DNA of 33,349 nt from Propionicimonas sp. Lineage in GTDB: Bacteria; Actinomycetota; Actinomycetes; Propionibacteriales; Propionibacteriaceae. Below, piece by piece: positions 21,405 to 29,258 of this stretch. The number at the start of each line of letters is the position of its first letter. Position 1 is the first letter of the stretch. The stretch is from the NCBI GenBank assembly GCA_030158185.1, contig JAOATP010000145.1:1-33349 (forward strand). The letters are read 5' to 3'. The notes under the pieces are model-generated. The model did not search any database, was not told where the DNA came from, and was given only the letters and a program-made list of their open reading frames with translations. Position numbers and translations under genes: made by a program.

Positions 21405-21872
21405 TCAGGCGTTCGAGGTCACCAGCACCGGCTCCTCGGCCGACCGAGGTGCCGCAACGAGGCGAAGGCCCCAGCCGAGCAGGATGGCGAGTGCGCCGAC
21501 ACCGATGGCGAACAGGGCCACGCCGAAGGCGATCACGGACGTGAAGAGGGACGACCGCAGGAACGAGCCGTTCATGGCGGTGGCGCGCAGCGGGTCTTCC
21601 TTGTCGAGCTGGGCGTAGGTCTTGCCGCCGGTGGCCTTGAGGGCGTGGCCGTTGATGACGTCCGCCTGGACGAAGGCCTCGAGCGGACCGGTGACCTTGG
21701 CTCCGGCGAACATGGGAGCGTCGGCGGAGACCGTGATGTTCTCTGCTGCGAGCTTGGTGCTGACCATCCCCCAGGTGACGGCTCCTGCGATGATCATCAC
21801 CGCCCCGATGATGATGCTGACGAGGCCGAGCACGCGGACCTGCTTGCCGGTGCCGGCGGAGATGGTGGCCAT
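21405..21872 (-). CDS. Two-TM membrane protein, probably iron-regulated
   Basis: The product has 155 residues. One transmembrane helix is at about 12-35 (VLGLVSIIIGAVMIIAGAVTW) and one at about 108-135 (SVIAFGVALFAIGVGALAILLG). Between them is an extracytoplasmic loop with KTYAQLDKEDPLRATAMNGSFLRSSLFTS. Database relatives in actinobacteria are often named 'aromatic ring-opening dioxygenase LigA', but nothing here supports an enzyme. The function is unknown. The ATG at 21872 has a strong ribosome binding site (AAAGGAG). A DtxR/IdeR-type iron box lies 45 bp upstream and overlaps a possible -10 (TAGCCT), so expression is likely repressed when iron is abundant. Confidence 0.85.
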   Translation of the reverse strand: MATISAGTGKQVRVLGLVSIIIGAVMIIAGAVTWGMVSTKLAAENITVSADAPMFAGAKVTGPLEAFVQADVINGHALKATGGKTYAQLDKEDPLRATAMNGSFLRSSLFTSVIAFGVALFAIGVGALAILLGWGLRLVAAPRSAEEPVLVTSNA

Positions 21873-21893
21873 ATCTTTACTCCTTTGGGGGGA

Positions 21894-21911
21894 GGCGGCC
21901 GAGCGGCCGCC
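21894..21911 (-). promoter_or_regulatory. Hairpin in the leader of the two-TM protein gene
   Basis: GGCGGCCG and CGGCCGCC are perfect inverted repeats separated by AG. They lie between the iron box and the ribosome binding site. Confidence 0.4.
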
Positions 21912-21916
21912 GCGAC

Positions 21917-21935
21917 TTAGGTAAGGCTAACCTGT
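21917..21935. promoter_or_regulatory. DtxR/IdeR-type iron box
   Basis: TTAGGTAAGGCTAACCTGT matches the consensus TTAGGTTAGGCTAACCTAA at 16 of 19 positions. It lies between the divergent two-TM protein gene (45 bp away) and the flavodoxin-like gene (about 120 bp away). The minus-strand TAGCCT inside it can serve as a -10 element. Confidence 0.78.
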
Positions 21936-22053
21936 GCTACGCAAGATTGCCACCCCAAATGGAAGAAGTTTCAACTTGCGTCCCGCATCGCGTCCGCCCC
22001 GGCGCCCGGGCCCCCCGATGCGTAGGGTGACCGGCGGAGAGGAGCAGCAATCC

Positions 22054-22566
22054 ATGACCGCCCTGATCGTGACCGAATCGCTGTTCGGCAACACCCTGGC
22101 GATCGCGGAGGCCATCGGCAGCGGCATCGCAGAGGTGCACGGCCCGGAAGCTGTGCGCGTCCTGCACGCCTCCCGGGCACCCTCCGAGCTGCCGACCGAC
22201 CTGGACCTCCTCGTGATCGGGGCGCCCACCCACCTGCTCTCGCTGCCGAACGCCGGCAGCCGTCACGACGCCGAGGGCAAGGGTGCACCCCAGGTGCAGG
22301 CGACCGGCGTCCGCGAGTGGATCGAGTCGGTCACGATTCCCTCCGGGTTGCTGGTCGCGACCTTCGACACCTCGATCCCCGACCGCATCGGCCTCGGCAC
22401 AGCCGCCGGAGCAGCGGCACGGGCACTGCGCCGCAGGGGCGCCGAGGCGTCCGTCGGCCCGTCCTTCTTCGTCACCGGGATGGAGGGTCCCCTCGCCGAC
22501 GGCGAGCTGGGCCGGGCCACAGCCTGGGGACGCGAACTGGCCGGCGCGCTGGCCTCCACGGCCTGA
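22054..22566 (+). CDS. Flavodoxin-like protein
   Basis: The product has 170 residues. The FMN phosphate-binding loop is TESLFGNT near the N-terminus (LIVTESLFGNTLAIAEAIG). DLLVIGAPTHLLSLPN (about 48-63) is the second FMN contact, and LLVATFDTSI the third. The fold is a single flavodoxin domain acting in the cytoplasm. The length and C-terminus (FFVTGMEGPLADGELGRATAWG) match small actinobacterial flavodoxin-family proteins of unsettled role. The ATG at 22054 has GGAGAGGAG. The upstream extension in the track runs through promoter DNA. An iron box lies upstream; flavodoxins often replace ferredoxin when iron is scarce, so iron control would make sense. Confidence 0.85.
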   Translation: MTALIVTESLFGNTLAIAEAIGSGIAEVHGPEAVRVLHASRAPSELPTDLDLLVIGAPTHLLSLPNAGSRHDAEGKGAPQVQATGVREWIESVTIPSGLLVATFDTSIPDRIGLGTAAGAAARALRRRGAEASVGPSFFVTGMEGPLADGELGRATAWGRELAGALASTA

Positions 22567-22672
22567 GCCTCTTTCATCACTTGAGGGTTTCCGCGGTCGG
22601 GCCTCGCAGCCGGGCCACCCTTCCCTTATCCTTGGAAGACCCGGGCCCCCTCCCGGGACTGGAAGGGCGCGA

Positions 22673-24409
22673 ATGCCGAAGCTGATTGTGAGTCGCTTCT
22701 GGGCCGTCCCTACCCTCATCCTGGCCCTGCTGCTGTCGTTCGTCGCAGCCACTCCTGCGCAGGCTGCCGACCGCACCAGCAAGACGGAGGCCCGACGCGT
22801 CGACCGGGTGAAGACCCCGAAGCTGAAATGGGTCGAGGCCGAGGAGGGTTCCGGCTACGCGGCAACGGTGAAGGTCCCCCGCGACTACGACAAGCCCACG
22901 GGCGCTACGGTCACCCTTGCCCTGTTCAAGGTGCCCGCAGCCGATCCCGCGAGGCGCATCGGCACGCTGTTCCTCAACCCCGGCGGCCCCGGAGGCTCCG
23001 GCGTCGACATCGCACTGGCAGCGACGAGCTTCCTCTCCCAGTCGGTGCTCGACCGGTTCGACATCATCGGCTTCGACCCACGGGGCACCAACGCCTCCAG
23101 CAGGGTGCGCTGCTTCTCCAGCAGTGGACGCCAGGGCGCTGCGCTCGCCGGCATGAGTTCCGCCTTCCCCAGCACGGGGACTGAGGAGAAGAGCTTCATC
23201 GCAGCAGGCAAGAAGCTCGCCAGCGGCTGCTCCGGCTACGGCGCAGCGATGGCCTCCTCGATGTCGACGGCCGAGGTCGCCCGCGACCTGGACGTCCTGC
23301 GGCGCGCGGTCGGCGACGCCAAGCTGAACTACCTCGGGTACTCCTACGGCAGCTACCTCGGCGCGGTGTACGCCAACATGTTCCCCGACCGCTTCCGCGC
23401 GATGGTCATCGACGGCGTGCTCGACCCGGCGGCCTACGCCGGCACCAAGGCCACGCGTTCGGTGCCGACGAGCCTGCGCATCAGGTCCGCGGAGGCCTCC
23501 TGGAAGGCACTCACCGACGGGCTTGCTGCGTGCCAGGCCGCCGGCCCCGGCTACTGCCCGCTCGCCAACGCCCGCGGCGACTTCGACCAGGTGGCCGCAG
23601 CACTGAAGGCCGCTCCCAGGGGCATCCCGATCTACAACGGCTCCGAGGTCCTCAACTACACCTACACCGACTTCATCTCCGACGTGCTCAGCGCGCTGTA
23701 CTACCCCGACGGCATGGACTGGGTCGCGAGCGTTGTCGCAACCCTGAAGTCGATCGTCACCAGCAGCGACACCGGAACGATCACCGCCTCGACATCCAAG
23801 CTGGACACGCTGGTCAGGGGCTTCCACCGGGTCACCGGCCTCGGGCTGGACGACAGCTCCTACGACAACAGCCTCGAGGCCTACTCCGGTGTGATGTGCA
23901 CCGACACGTGGCATTCCGGCGACCCCAACAGCTGGATCGCCGCGAACGCAAGGGCCGCAGCGAAGGCCCCCCACTTCGCCCGCATCTGGGGCTGGTCGGA
24001 CGTGCAGTGCGCCACCAACTACTGGAAGGCGAAGGACGAGGACGCCTACCACGGCACGTTCAGCAAGCGGACGGCCTCCCCGGTGATGATCGTCGGCAAC
24101 TACCACGACCCGGCAACCAACTACACCGGCGCGGAGGCAGCGAAGCGCCTGATGCCGAACAGCTACCTCGTCAAGAGCGACTCCTGGGGGCACACCGCCT
24201 ACGGCACCTCCGACTGCGTGACCGACCGGGTGGACGCCTACCTGCTCGGGCTCGCGAGGCCGGCGGACAGCGTGTGCGTCGGCAACGTCATACCGTTCAC
24301 GGCGCCGCTGGCGACGATGTCGCTCGCCCGCACCGGAGGGCTGTCACGGGTGCTGCCGAACCGGCGGGGCCTGCCGCCGGTCGTCGCGCCGCAGCCCGAA
24401 ACCCCCTGA
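22673..24409 (+). CDS. Secreted TAP-like alpha/beta hydrolase (tripeptidyl-aminopeptidase type)
   Basis: The product has 578 residues. The signal peptide (FWAVPTLILALLLSFVAATPAQA) is cleaved at about residue 31. The hydrolase core has the oxyanion motif NPGGPGGSG (about 102-110), FDPRGTNASS, the nucleophile Ser224 in GYSYGS, an Asp in GNYHDPATNY and a His in SWGHTAYG. The C-terminal part is the TAP-like domain. Relatives in Streptomyces release tripeptides from protein N-termini; substrate specificity here is inferred. Paired cysteines (CFSS, GCSG, CQAAGPGYC, CTDTW, QCATN, CVTD/CVGN) fit an exported protein. The ATG at 22673 has GGAAGGG. The large track ORF begins inside the flavodoxin gene and is not real upstream. 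Confidence 0.92.
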   Translation: MPKLIVSRFWAVPTLILALLLSFVAATPAQAADRTSKTEARRVDRVKTPKLKWVEAEEGSGYAATVKVPRDYDKPTGATVTLALFKVPAADPARRIGTLFLNPGGPGGSGVDIALAATSFLSQSVLDRFDIIGFDPRGTNASSRVRCFSSSGRQGAALAGMSSAFPSTGTEEKSFIAAGKKLASGCSGYGAAMASSMSTAEVARDLDVLRRAVGDAKLNYLGYSYGSYLGAVYANMFPDRFRAMVIDGVLDPAAYAGTKATRSVPTSLRIRSAEASWKALTDGLAACQAAGPGYCPLANARGDFDQVAAALKAAPRGIPIYNGSEVLNYTYTDFISDVLSALYYPDGMDWVASVVATLKSIVTSSDTGTITASTSKLDTLVRGFHRVTGLGLDDSSYDNSLEAYSGVMCTDTWHSGDPNSWIAANARAAAKAPHFARIWGWSDVQCATNYWKAKDEDAYHGTFSKRTASPVMIVGNYHDPATNYTGAEAAKRLMPNSYLVKSDSWGHTAYGTSDCVTDRVDAYLLGLARPADSVCVGNVIPFTAPLATMSLARTGGLSRVLPNRRGLPPVVAPQPETP

Positions 24410-24418
24410 CCCGGCCGC

Positions 24419-24883
24419 TCAGGCCAGTTGCTTGCGCAGGTACACGAGGGTCACCCGCTCGTCGACCCTCACCCGCCGCTGCTCCACATAGCCGGCGCGG
24501 GCATACAACCGCAGGTTGGACGCGCTGAGGTGCCCGGTGAACAGCAGCGCCTCCTCGGCCTCCGCCACGGACTCGGCCCGCGACAGCAGGAGGGCCCCGA
24601 GGCCGCGTCCCTGCTGGTCGGGAGCGACCGAGAGCCGGGCGATGTGCAGGCTCCTCCCCTCCACCCGCACCCGCACCGAACCGACGACGCGGACCCCGTC
24701 CAGCGCGACGAGGCCGAGGCTGCTGTCGAGCTCGTTCACGAGCTGCTCGCGCGACTCCCGCAGCGGGGGCAGTGACGGGTCGTCGTAGAGCTGCGCCTCG
24801 ATGGAGAACGCGGCGCGCTGCACGGCCAGCACGGCGTCCACATCGCCCACCACCATCGGTCGTACCACCACTGCCAACTGCAC
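24419..24883 (-). CDS. GNAT family N-acetyltransferase
   Basis: The product has 154 residues from a GTG at 24883; an ATG at 24916 would add 11 residues. VVRPMVVGDVDAVLAVQRAAF starts the fold. LHIARLSVAPDQQGRGLGALLLSRAES carries the acetyl-CoA loop QGRGLG (Q/RxxGxG/A). SASNLRLYARAGYVEQRRVRV is the typical C-terminal part. The substrate is unknown. The gene is convergent with the TAP-like hydrolase and divergent from the MFS leader region. GGGGGTG lies 8 nt ahead of the GTG, whereas the ATG has GGGGGA only 2 nt away, so I prefer the GTG. Confidence 0.87.
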   Translation of the reverse strand: MQLAVVVRPMVVGDVDAVLAVQRAAFSIEAQLYDDPSLPPLRESREQLVNELDSSLGLVALDGVRVVGSVRVRVEGRSLHIARLSVAPDQQGRGLGALLLSRAESVAEAEEALLFTGHLSASNLRLYARAGYVEQRRVRVDERVTLVYLRKQLA

Positions 24884-24985
24884 AGGAAACACCCCCGTCT
24901 TGCCGATGGGTGACATCGTCCCCCATTCGCGCCACCCTGCTGCGTAGTTCTACTCCGTCCGCGAGGAACGGACGAGGACGGATGC

Positions 24986-25017
24986 CCCTGTCGTACAGGG
25001 TTTGGACGCCCTATGGT
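24986..25017 (+). promoter_or_regulatory. Palindrome and possible promoter of the MFS leader RNA
   Basis: CCCTGT-CGT-ACAGGG (24986-25000) is a perfect palindrome with 6-bp arms. It covers the expected -35 region (TGTCGT) 17 bp before TATGGT (25012-25017). This layout fits a TetR-type operator, but the promoter is only a prediction. Confidence 0.4.
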
Positions 25018-25022
25018 GAAAT

Positions 25023-25281
25023 ACACCAAGGGGGAGGCACCTGCCCAGCGGGTAGCCCGACCGAGTCCGCAGCACAACCGGGGGGACGTGCGCGGGACAA
25101 CTCAAGGCGACGGACCGAGCCGGCACAACGGCATGCGCGACTGGCCTCAAGCGCCAGGACCCGGATCGGATGTCGCAGAGGTCCCAGGACTCGCGGGCTG
25201 CCTGATGGCAGTCTCCGGAGTGATCGGTCGCGGGGTGGGGGCTTCGCACCGATGAGAGTAACGATCGGGGAGCCAAGGTGT
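25023..25281 (+). ncRNA. Putative structured leader RNA upstream of the MFS gene
   Basis: The 479-bp gap between the GNAT and MFS genes contains no convincing gene. ACACC (25023-25027) can pair with GGTGT (25277-25281) to close a domain. Inside it are hairpins CTGGC/GCCAG (25141-25157), GGACC/GGTCC (25157-25184), CTGCC-TGAT-GGCAG (25198-25211) and ATCGGT/ACCGAT (25223-25253). Two direct repeats (GACCGAGTCCGCAGCACAAC at 25059, GACCGAGCCGGCACAAC at 25113) lie in the first half. A strong terminator follows directly. I could match it to no riboswitch, T-box, tmRNA, RNase P RNA or SRP RNA. A short ORF (25013-25255) overlaps it and might be a leader peptide, but lacks a good ribosome binding site. 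Confidence 0.5.
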
Positions 25282-25282
25282 T

Positions 25283-25325
25283 GCCGGCCCGGAATATCTC
25301 CGGGCCGGCTTTCCTTCTTGTTGTG
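25283..25325 (+). terminator. Strong intrinsic terminator (attenuator) ahead of the MFS gene
   Basis: GCCGGCCCGGA (25283-25293) pairs perfectly with TCCGGGCCGGC (25299-25309) around ATATC. The U-rich tail TTTCCTTCTTGTTGTG follows. It lies 70 bp before the MFS start codon on the same strand, so transcripts from upstream must read through it. Confidence 0.88.
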
Positions 25326-25395
25326 TCCGTCGCAGTTGGTCGCCCGGGGGCGACCCGGGACCCGCGCACTCCGTCATCGAACCGGAAGCCCACTC

Positions 25396-26880
25396 ATGGC
25401 ACACACCGAAACCGCACCTGTGGGATCGCCGTCCGTCACCCCGTCACGCCCCGACAAGCTGCCGGCCCAGTCGATCCGCGTCCTCACGGTGCTGCTCATC
25501 GGTGCATTCGTGGTCATCCTGAACGAGACGGCGCTGAACGTCGCGCTCTCGCGCATCATGGTCGACCTCAGCATCGACGAGCGCACGGCGCAGTGGCTGA
25601 CCACCGGCTTCATGCTGACCATGGCCGTGGTGATCCCGATCACCGGCTGGATCATGGAACGACTGCCGACCCGGGCGGTGTTCACGCTCGCCATGTCGCT
25701 GTTCAGTGCCGGCACCCTGCTGGCAGCCCTCGGCTGGGGCTTCCCCAGCCTGCTGGCCGGCAGGCTCGTGCAGGCCAGCGGCACGGCGATCATGATGCCG
25801 CTGCTGATGACAACCGTCATGGAGCTGGTGCCGCCGGGTGCGCGCGGACGGGTGATGGGCACGATCAGCCTCGTCATCTCCGCGGCCCCTGCGATCGGCC
25901 CCACCGTCTCCGGCCTGATCCTGCAGTTCCTGCCGTGGCGCTTCGTCTTCGTCCTCGTCCTGCCGATCGCGCTGGCCATCCTCGTCGTCGGGCTGCGCCA
26001 GGTGCCCAACCTCAACGAGCCCGTGATGGTGAAATTGGATGCCGTCAGCGTCCCGCTCGCCGGGTTCGGGTTCGGCGGTCTCGTGTACGGGCTCAGCCTC
26101 ATCGGGAGCCCCACCGCCGGCTGGGGGGTGGAGATCGCCCTCGCCATCGGCACGGTCTCACTCGGCCTGTTCATCTGGCGGCAACTCGTGCTGCAGCGCA
26201 CCGACTCCGCGCTGCTCGACCTGCGCACCTTCAGCTACCCGATCTTCACGACGGCGATCGGGGTGATGGGCCTCGCCATGGCAGGGCTGTTCGGCACGAT
26301 CATCGCCCTGCCGCTGATCCTGCAGCAGGTGATGCACGCCGAGCCCCTCTACGTCGGGCTGCTGCTCCTGCCCGGTGCGCTGCTGACCGGGTTGCTCGGT
26401 CCGGTGGTCGGGCGCCTCTACGACCGCGTCGGCCCGCGATGGCTGGTCGTCCCCGGATCGGTGGCCGTCGGCGTCGGGTTCGTGCTGTTCGCCCAGGTGG
26501 CCGTGACGACGCCCTGGTGGTGGCTGCTGATCGCCCACCTGTGCCTGAGCCTCGGGCTGGCGTTCATGTTCACCCCGCTGTTCACGATCTCGCTCGGCGC
26601 CCTGCCCCCGTACCTGTACAGCCATGGCTCCGCCGTGGTGGGCACGGTGCAGCAGGTGGCCGGCGCAGCGGGCACGGCACTGTTCGTCACGGTGATGTCG
26701 ACCGTCGCTGCCGGCCAGCCCGCGGGAACGAGTGCAGAGGTCGCCCTCGCCACGGGCGCCCGCACCTCGTTCATGACCGTCGGCGCGATCTGGGTGGCAG
26801 CGATCGTCGCGTCGTTCTTCCTGAGCAAGCCGGAGGAGACCGTCCCGGCCCATGAGGTTGTGCCCGCCGCGCACGCGTAG
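25396..26880 (+). CDS. DHA2-family MFS transporter (drug efflux type)
   Basis: The product has 494 residues with about 14 transmembrane helices, as in the EmrB/QacA (DHA2) family of proton-driven exporters. Helix 1 has LNETALNVALSRIM and helix 2 TTGFMLTMAVVIPITGWI. Motif A is GWIMERLPTRAVF; motif C lies in ISAAPAIGPTVSGLIL. FFLSKPEE ends the last helix. The substrate cannot be inferred. The ATG at 25396 has GGAAG upstream; the track ORF begins far upstream, through the leader and terminator. Expression is probably controlled by the structured leader and attenuator. The TAG stop codon is part of the -10 element of the following Nudix gene. Confidence 0.93.
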   Translation: MAHTETAPVGSPSVTPSRPDKLPAQSIRVLTVLLIGAFVVILNETALNVALSRIMVDLSIDERTAQWLTTGFMLTMAVVIPITGWIMERLPTRAVFTLAMSLFSAGTLLAALGWGFPSLLAGRLVQASGTAIMMPLLMTTVMELVPPGARGRVMGTISLVISAAPAIGPTVSGLILQFLPWRFVFVLVLPIALAILVVGLRQVPNLNEPVMVKLDAVSVPLAGFGFGGLVYGLSLIGSPTAGWGVEIALAIGTVSLGLFIWRQLVLQRTDSALLDLRTFSYPIFTTAIGVMGLAMAGLFGTIIALPLILQQVMHAEPLYVGLLLLPGALLTGLLGPVVGRLYDRVGPRWLVVPGSVAVGVGFVLFAQVAVTTPWWWLLIAHLCLSLGLAFMFTPLFTISLGALPPYLYSHGSAVVGTVQQVAGAAGTALFVTVMSTVAAGQPAGTSAEVALATGARTSFMTVGAIWVAAIVASFFLSKPEETVPAHEVVPAAHA

Positions 26881-26883
26881 GCT
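26878..26883 (+). promoter_or_regulatory. -10 element for a leaderless Nudix mRNA, overlapping the MFS stop codon
   Basis: TAGGCT lies 7 bp before the GTG at 26891 and includes the TAG stop of the MFS gene. No ribosome binding site precedes the GTG. Confidence 0.5.
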
Positions 26884-26890
26884 CACGGGC

Positions 26891-27367
26891 GTGCCGACAC
26901 CCGAGTTCATCCTTGCCCTCCGCGAGAAGGTCGGGGCGACCCGACTGTGGCTGTCCGGCGCGACGGCGGTCGTCATCCGTCCCGGTGTGGACGGTGAGGA
27001 GGTACTGCTGGTGCGCCGCGCGGACAACGGCGAATGGACGCCGGTGGCCGGCATCGTCGATCCCGGTGAGCACCCGCACCTCACCGCCGTCCGCGAAGTT
27101 GCCGAGGAGGCCGGCGTCACCGCCGTCGTCGAACGACTGGTGTGGCTGACGGTCACGGAAGTGATCACCTACGACAACGGGGACGAGACCCAGTACATCG
27201 ACCACGTGTTCCGCTGCTCCTGGGCCGGCGGAGACCCGCACCCGGTGGACGGGGAGGCGAGCGAGGCGGCGTTCTTCCCTGTCGACGCCATGCCGGCGAT
27301 GTCGCCCCGGCACGTCGAGCAGGTGCGCGTTGCGCTGGCGAACGAGCCGGAGGCCCGCTTCGGCTGA
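26891..27367 (+). CDS. Nudix hydrolase
   Basis: The product has 158 residues. The Nudix box is GIVDPGEHPHLTAVREVAEE, followed by AGV, and fits Gx5Ex7REUxEExGU with all acidic metal ligands kept. TAVVIRPG and EVLLVRRADNGEWTPV precede it in the usual order. These cytoplasmic enzymes hydrolyse nucleoside diphosphates linked to another group; the substrate here is unknown. The tail EASEAAFFPVDAMPAMSPRHVEQV is common in ADP-ribose pyrophosphatase-like members. The GTG at 26891 is preferred because of the leaderless -10. The track start (26852) lies inside the MFS gene. Confidence 0.92.
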   Translation: MPTPEFILALREKVGATRLWLSGATAVVIRPGVDGEEVLLVRRADNGEWTPVAGIVDPGEHPHLTAVREVAEEAGVTAVVERLVWLTVTEVITYDNGDETQYIDHVFRCSWAGGDPHPVDGEASEAAFFPVDAMPAMSPRHVEQVRVALANEPEARFG

Positions 27368-27447
27368 CCGGACCCTTGCCGGTATCGGGTGGTCAGGACC
27401 GCAAGAGGGACGAGCCGCCCTCACCGGCTGGATGGGAGGATGCGCAC

Positions 27448-29223
27448 ATGAGCCTCGGACTGGTGGCCATCATCGGCGTGCTGCTGGTGGTGACCGTGAC
27501 AGCGCTGGCCCCGAAGGTCGGCATCGCACCACCGCTGCTCCTCGTCGGCCTGGGATTCGCCGCCAGCCTGCTGCCGTTCGTGGAGTCGGTGACCGTCCCG
27601 CCGGAATGGGTGCTCGGCGGCGTCCTGCCGCTCCTGCTGTACTCCTCGGCCGTCAACACCCCCGCGATGGAGTTCCGGCGTGACTTCCGGCTGATCTCCG
27701 CCTTCTCCGTGACCCTCGTGGCAGCGACAGCCGTCGTCATCGGCGTTGTCCTCACTTGGCTGGTGCCCGGCCTGCCCCTCGGCATCGGCATCGCCCTCGG
27801 CGCCATCATCAGCCCCACCGACGCCGTGGCTACGTCCATCGTCCGCCGGGCCGGCATCTCGCCGCGCATCGTCACGGTCCTCGAGGGCGAGAGCATGCTC
27901 AACGACGCGACAGCGCTGGTGCTGCTGCGCTCAGCGATCGCTGCCGTCGCCGTCTCGGTGTCCCTGTGGCAGGTTCTCGCCGAGTTCGTCTGGGCAGTGC
28001 TCGCAGCCATCGTGATCGGGTACGCCGTCGGGAAGCTCAACCTCCTCGTCCGCTCCCGCATCAACCACGTGACGGCCAACGTCGCCCTCTCCCTCGTCGT
28101 GCCCTTCATCGCGTACCTGCCCGCAGAGCGCCTCGAGGCGTCCGGCCTCGTCGCAGCCGTGACGGCCGGCCTGGTCACCGGGCACGGTGCCGCCAGCAAG
28201 CTCGGCGCGGAGGACCGCCTCGCGGAACGGGCGGTGTGGCGCACCGTCGAACTGCTGCTGGAGAGCGCGGTCTTCCTGCTGGTGGGGCTCGAGCTGCCGG
28301 CCCTCGCCGCCGACCTGTTCGACCGGGGCGGCAGCCTCGCCCAGGCCGGGCTGCTCGCCGTCGTCGCTGCCACCATCGCCATCGCGCTGCGGGCAGCTTT
28401 CGTCGCCTGGTCGGTGTGGACGCTCGCCCGCCGCAACCGCCGCCACCCCGCCGTGCGTGAGCACCTGACCCAGATGCAGGACCAGCTGGCCGAAGGGCAG
28501 TTGCCCCAGCTGGGCAACCCGGAGCGCAGCGCGCGCAAGGAGCGCAGGGTGCGACGGCTGTCCCGGCGATCGGCGTCCGACGGGCCGTCGACCCAGGCAC
28601 GGCTGGGCCGCTGGCAGCAGCTGGTGAGCCGGCGCCTCGCCGACATCGACTACCTCGCAGCGGAGCAATTCGGCTGGCGTGAGGGCGTCATCCTCGTCGC
28701 CGCCGGCATGCGCGGCGCCGTCACCATCGCCGCGGCGCAGTCCCTGCCGGCGGACACCCAGAGCCGTTCGCTGCTGATCCTCGCCGCAACGCTGGTCGCC
28801 GTCGGCACCCTCGTCATCCAGGGCGGCACCCTCGGCTGGCTCGCGACGCGGCTCGGGCTGTCCGGGCGGGGTGGCGACGGGGATCCCGACCAGTGGGCTG
28901 CGCTGCAGGCCGACCTCGCGCGCGCAGCCGTCGAACGGCTGTCCGGGCAGCTGGAGGGCTACGCGCCGGACATGGTCGAACGGGTGAGGGAGCGGCTCAG
29001 GCGCATCCCCGGCGTGGACGAGGACGGCGTCTTCCAGCCGACGGACGCGTCCCGCGAACGCTCGGCGAAGTACCGCAAGCTGCGTCTCGCCCTGATCGAG
29101 GCCCAGCGCGACGAGCTCATCGCCATCCGCGACCTCGGCACCTACCCGTCCGGCATGCTCGACACAGCCCTCGCCCAGCTGGACGCGGAGCAACTGGGCA
29201 TCGAGCTGTTGCGCCACGACTAG
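27448..29223 (+). CDS. CPA1-family Na+/H+ antiporter
   Basis: The product has 591 residues. About 12 transmembrane helices lie in the first ~430 and 500-560 residues. The ion-binding region has ALGAIISPTDAVATSIVRRAG with the conserved Thr-Asp, then LEGESMLNDATALVLL with the conserved Asn-Asp pair. FLLVGLELPALAADLF and GMRGAVTIAAAQSLP are typical late motifs. A charged hydrophilic loop (about 330-400) and a long cytoplasmic tail (about 470-591) complete it. Such proteins exchange sodium or potassium for protons and support pH and salt tolerance. The ATG at 27448 has GGGAGGA seven nt upstream. The track ORF starts inside the Nudix gene. Confidence 0.92.
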   Translation: MSLGLVAIIGVLLVVTVTALAPKVGIAPPLLLVGLGFAASLLPFVESVTVPPEWVLGGVLPLLLYSSAVNTPAMEFRRDFRLISAFSVTLVAATAVVIGVVLTWLVPGLPLGIGIALGAIISPTDAVATSIVRRAGISPRIVTVLEGESMLNDATALVLLRSAIAAVAVSVSLWQVLAEFVWAVLAAIVIGYAVGKLNLLVRSRINHVTANVALSLVVPFIAYLPAERLEASGLVAAVTAGLVTGHGAASKLGAEDRLAERAVWRTVELLLESAVFLLVGLELPALAADLFDRGGSLAQAGLLAVVAATIAIALRAAFVAWSVWTLARRNRRHPAVREHLTQMQDQLAEGQLPQLGNPERSARKERRVRRLSRRSASDGPSTQARLGRWQQLVSRRLADIDYLAAEQFGWREGVILVAAGMRGAVTIAAAQSLPADTQSRSLLILAATLVAVGTLVIQGGTLGWLATRLGLSGRGGDGDPDQWAALQADLARAAVERLSGQLEGYAPDMVERVRERLRRIPGVDEDGVFQPTDASRERSAKYRKLRLALIEAQRDELIAIRDLGTYPSGMLDTALAQLDAEQLGIELLRHD

Positions 29224-29258
29224 CATCACGTCCAGACAACAGAGGAAGGCCCGGATCG

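Noticed and set aside
25013-25255. 80-aa ORF in the MFS leader as a real gene
   Set aside because: It has no clear ribosome binding site, a biased composition and no similarity I recognise. It is kept only as a possible leader peptide.
25023-25281. tmRNA, RNase P RNA, SRP RNA, T-box, cobalamin or c-di-AMP riboswitch
   Set aside because: The conserved core sequences of these RNAs are not visible in the region.
25270-25395. In-frame N-terminal extension of the MFS protein
   Set aside because: The frame is open through the terminator, but the encoded residues are not transporter-like and the ATG at 25396 has a ribosome binding site.
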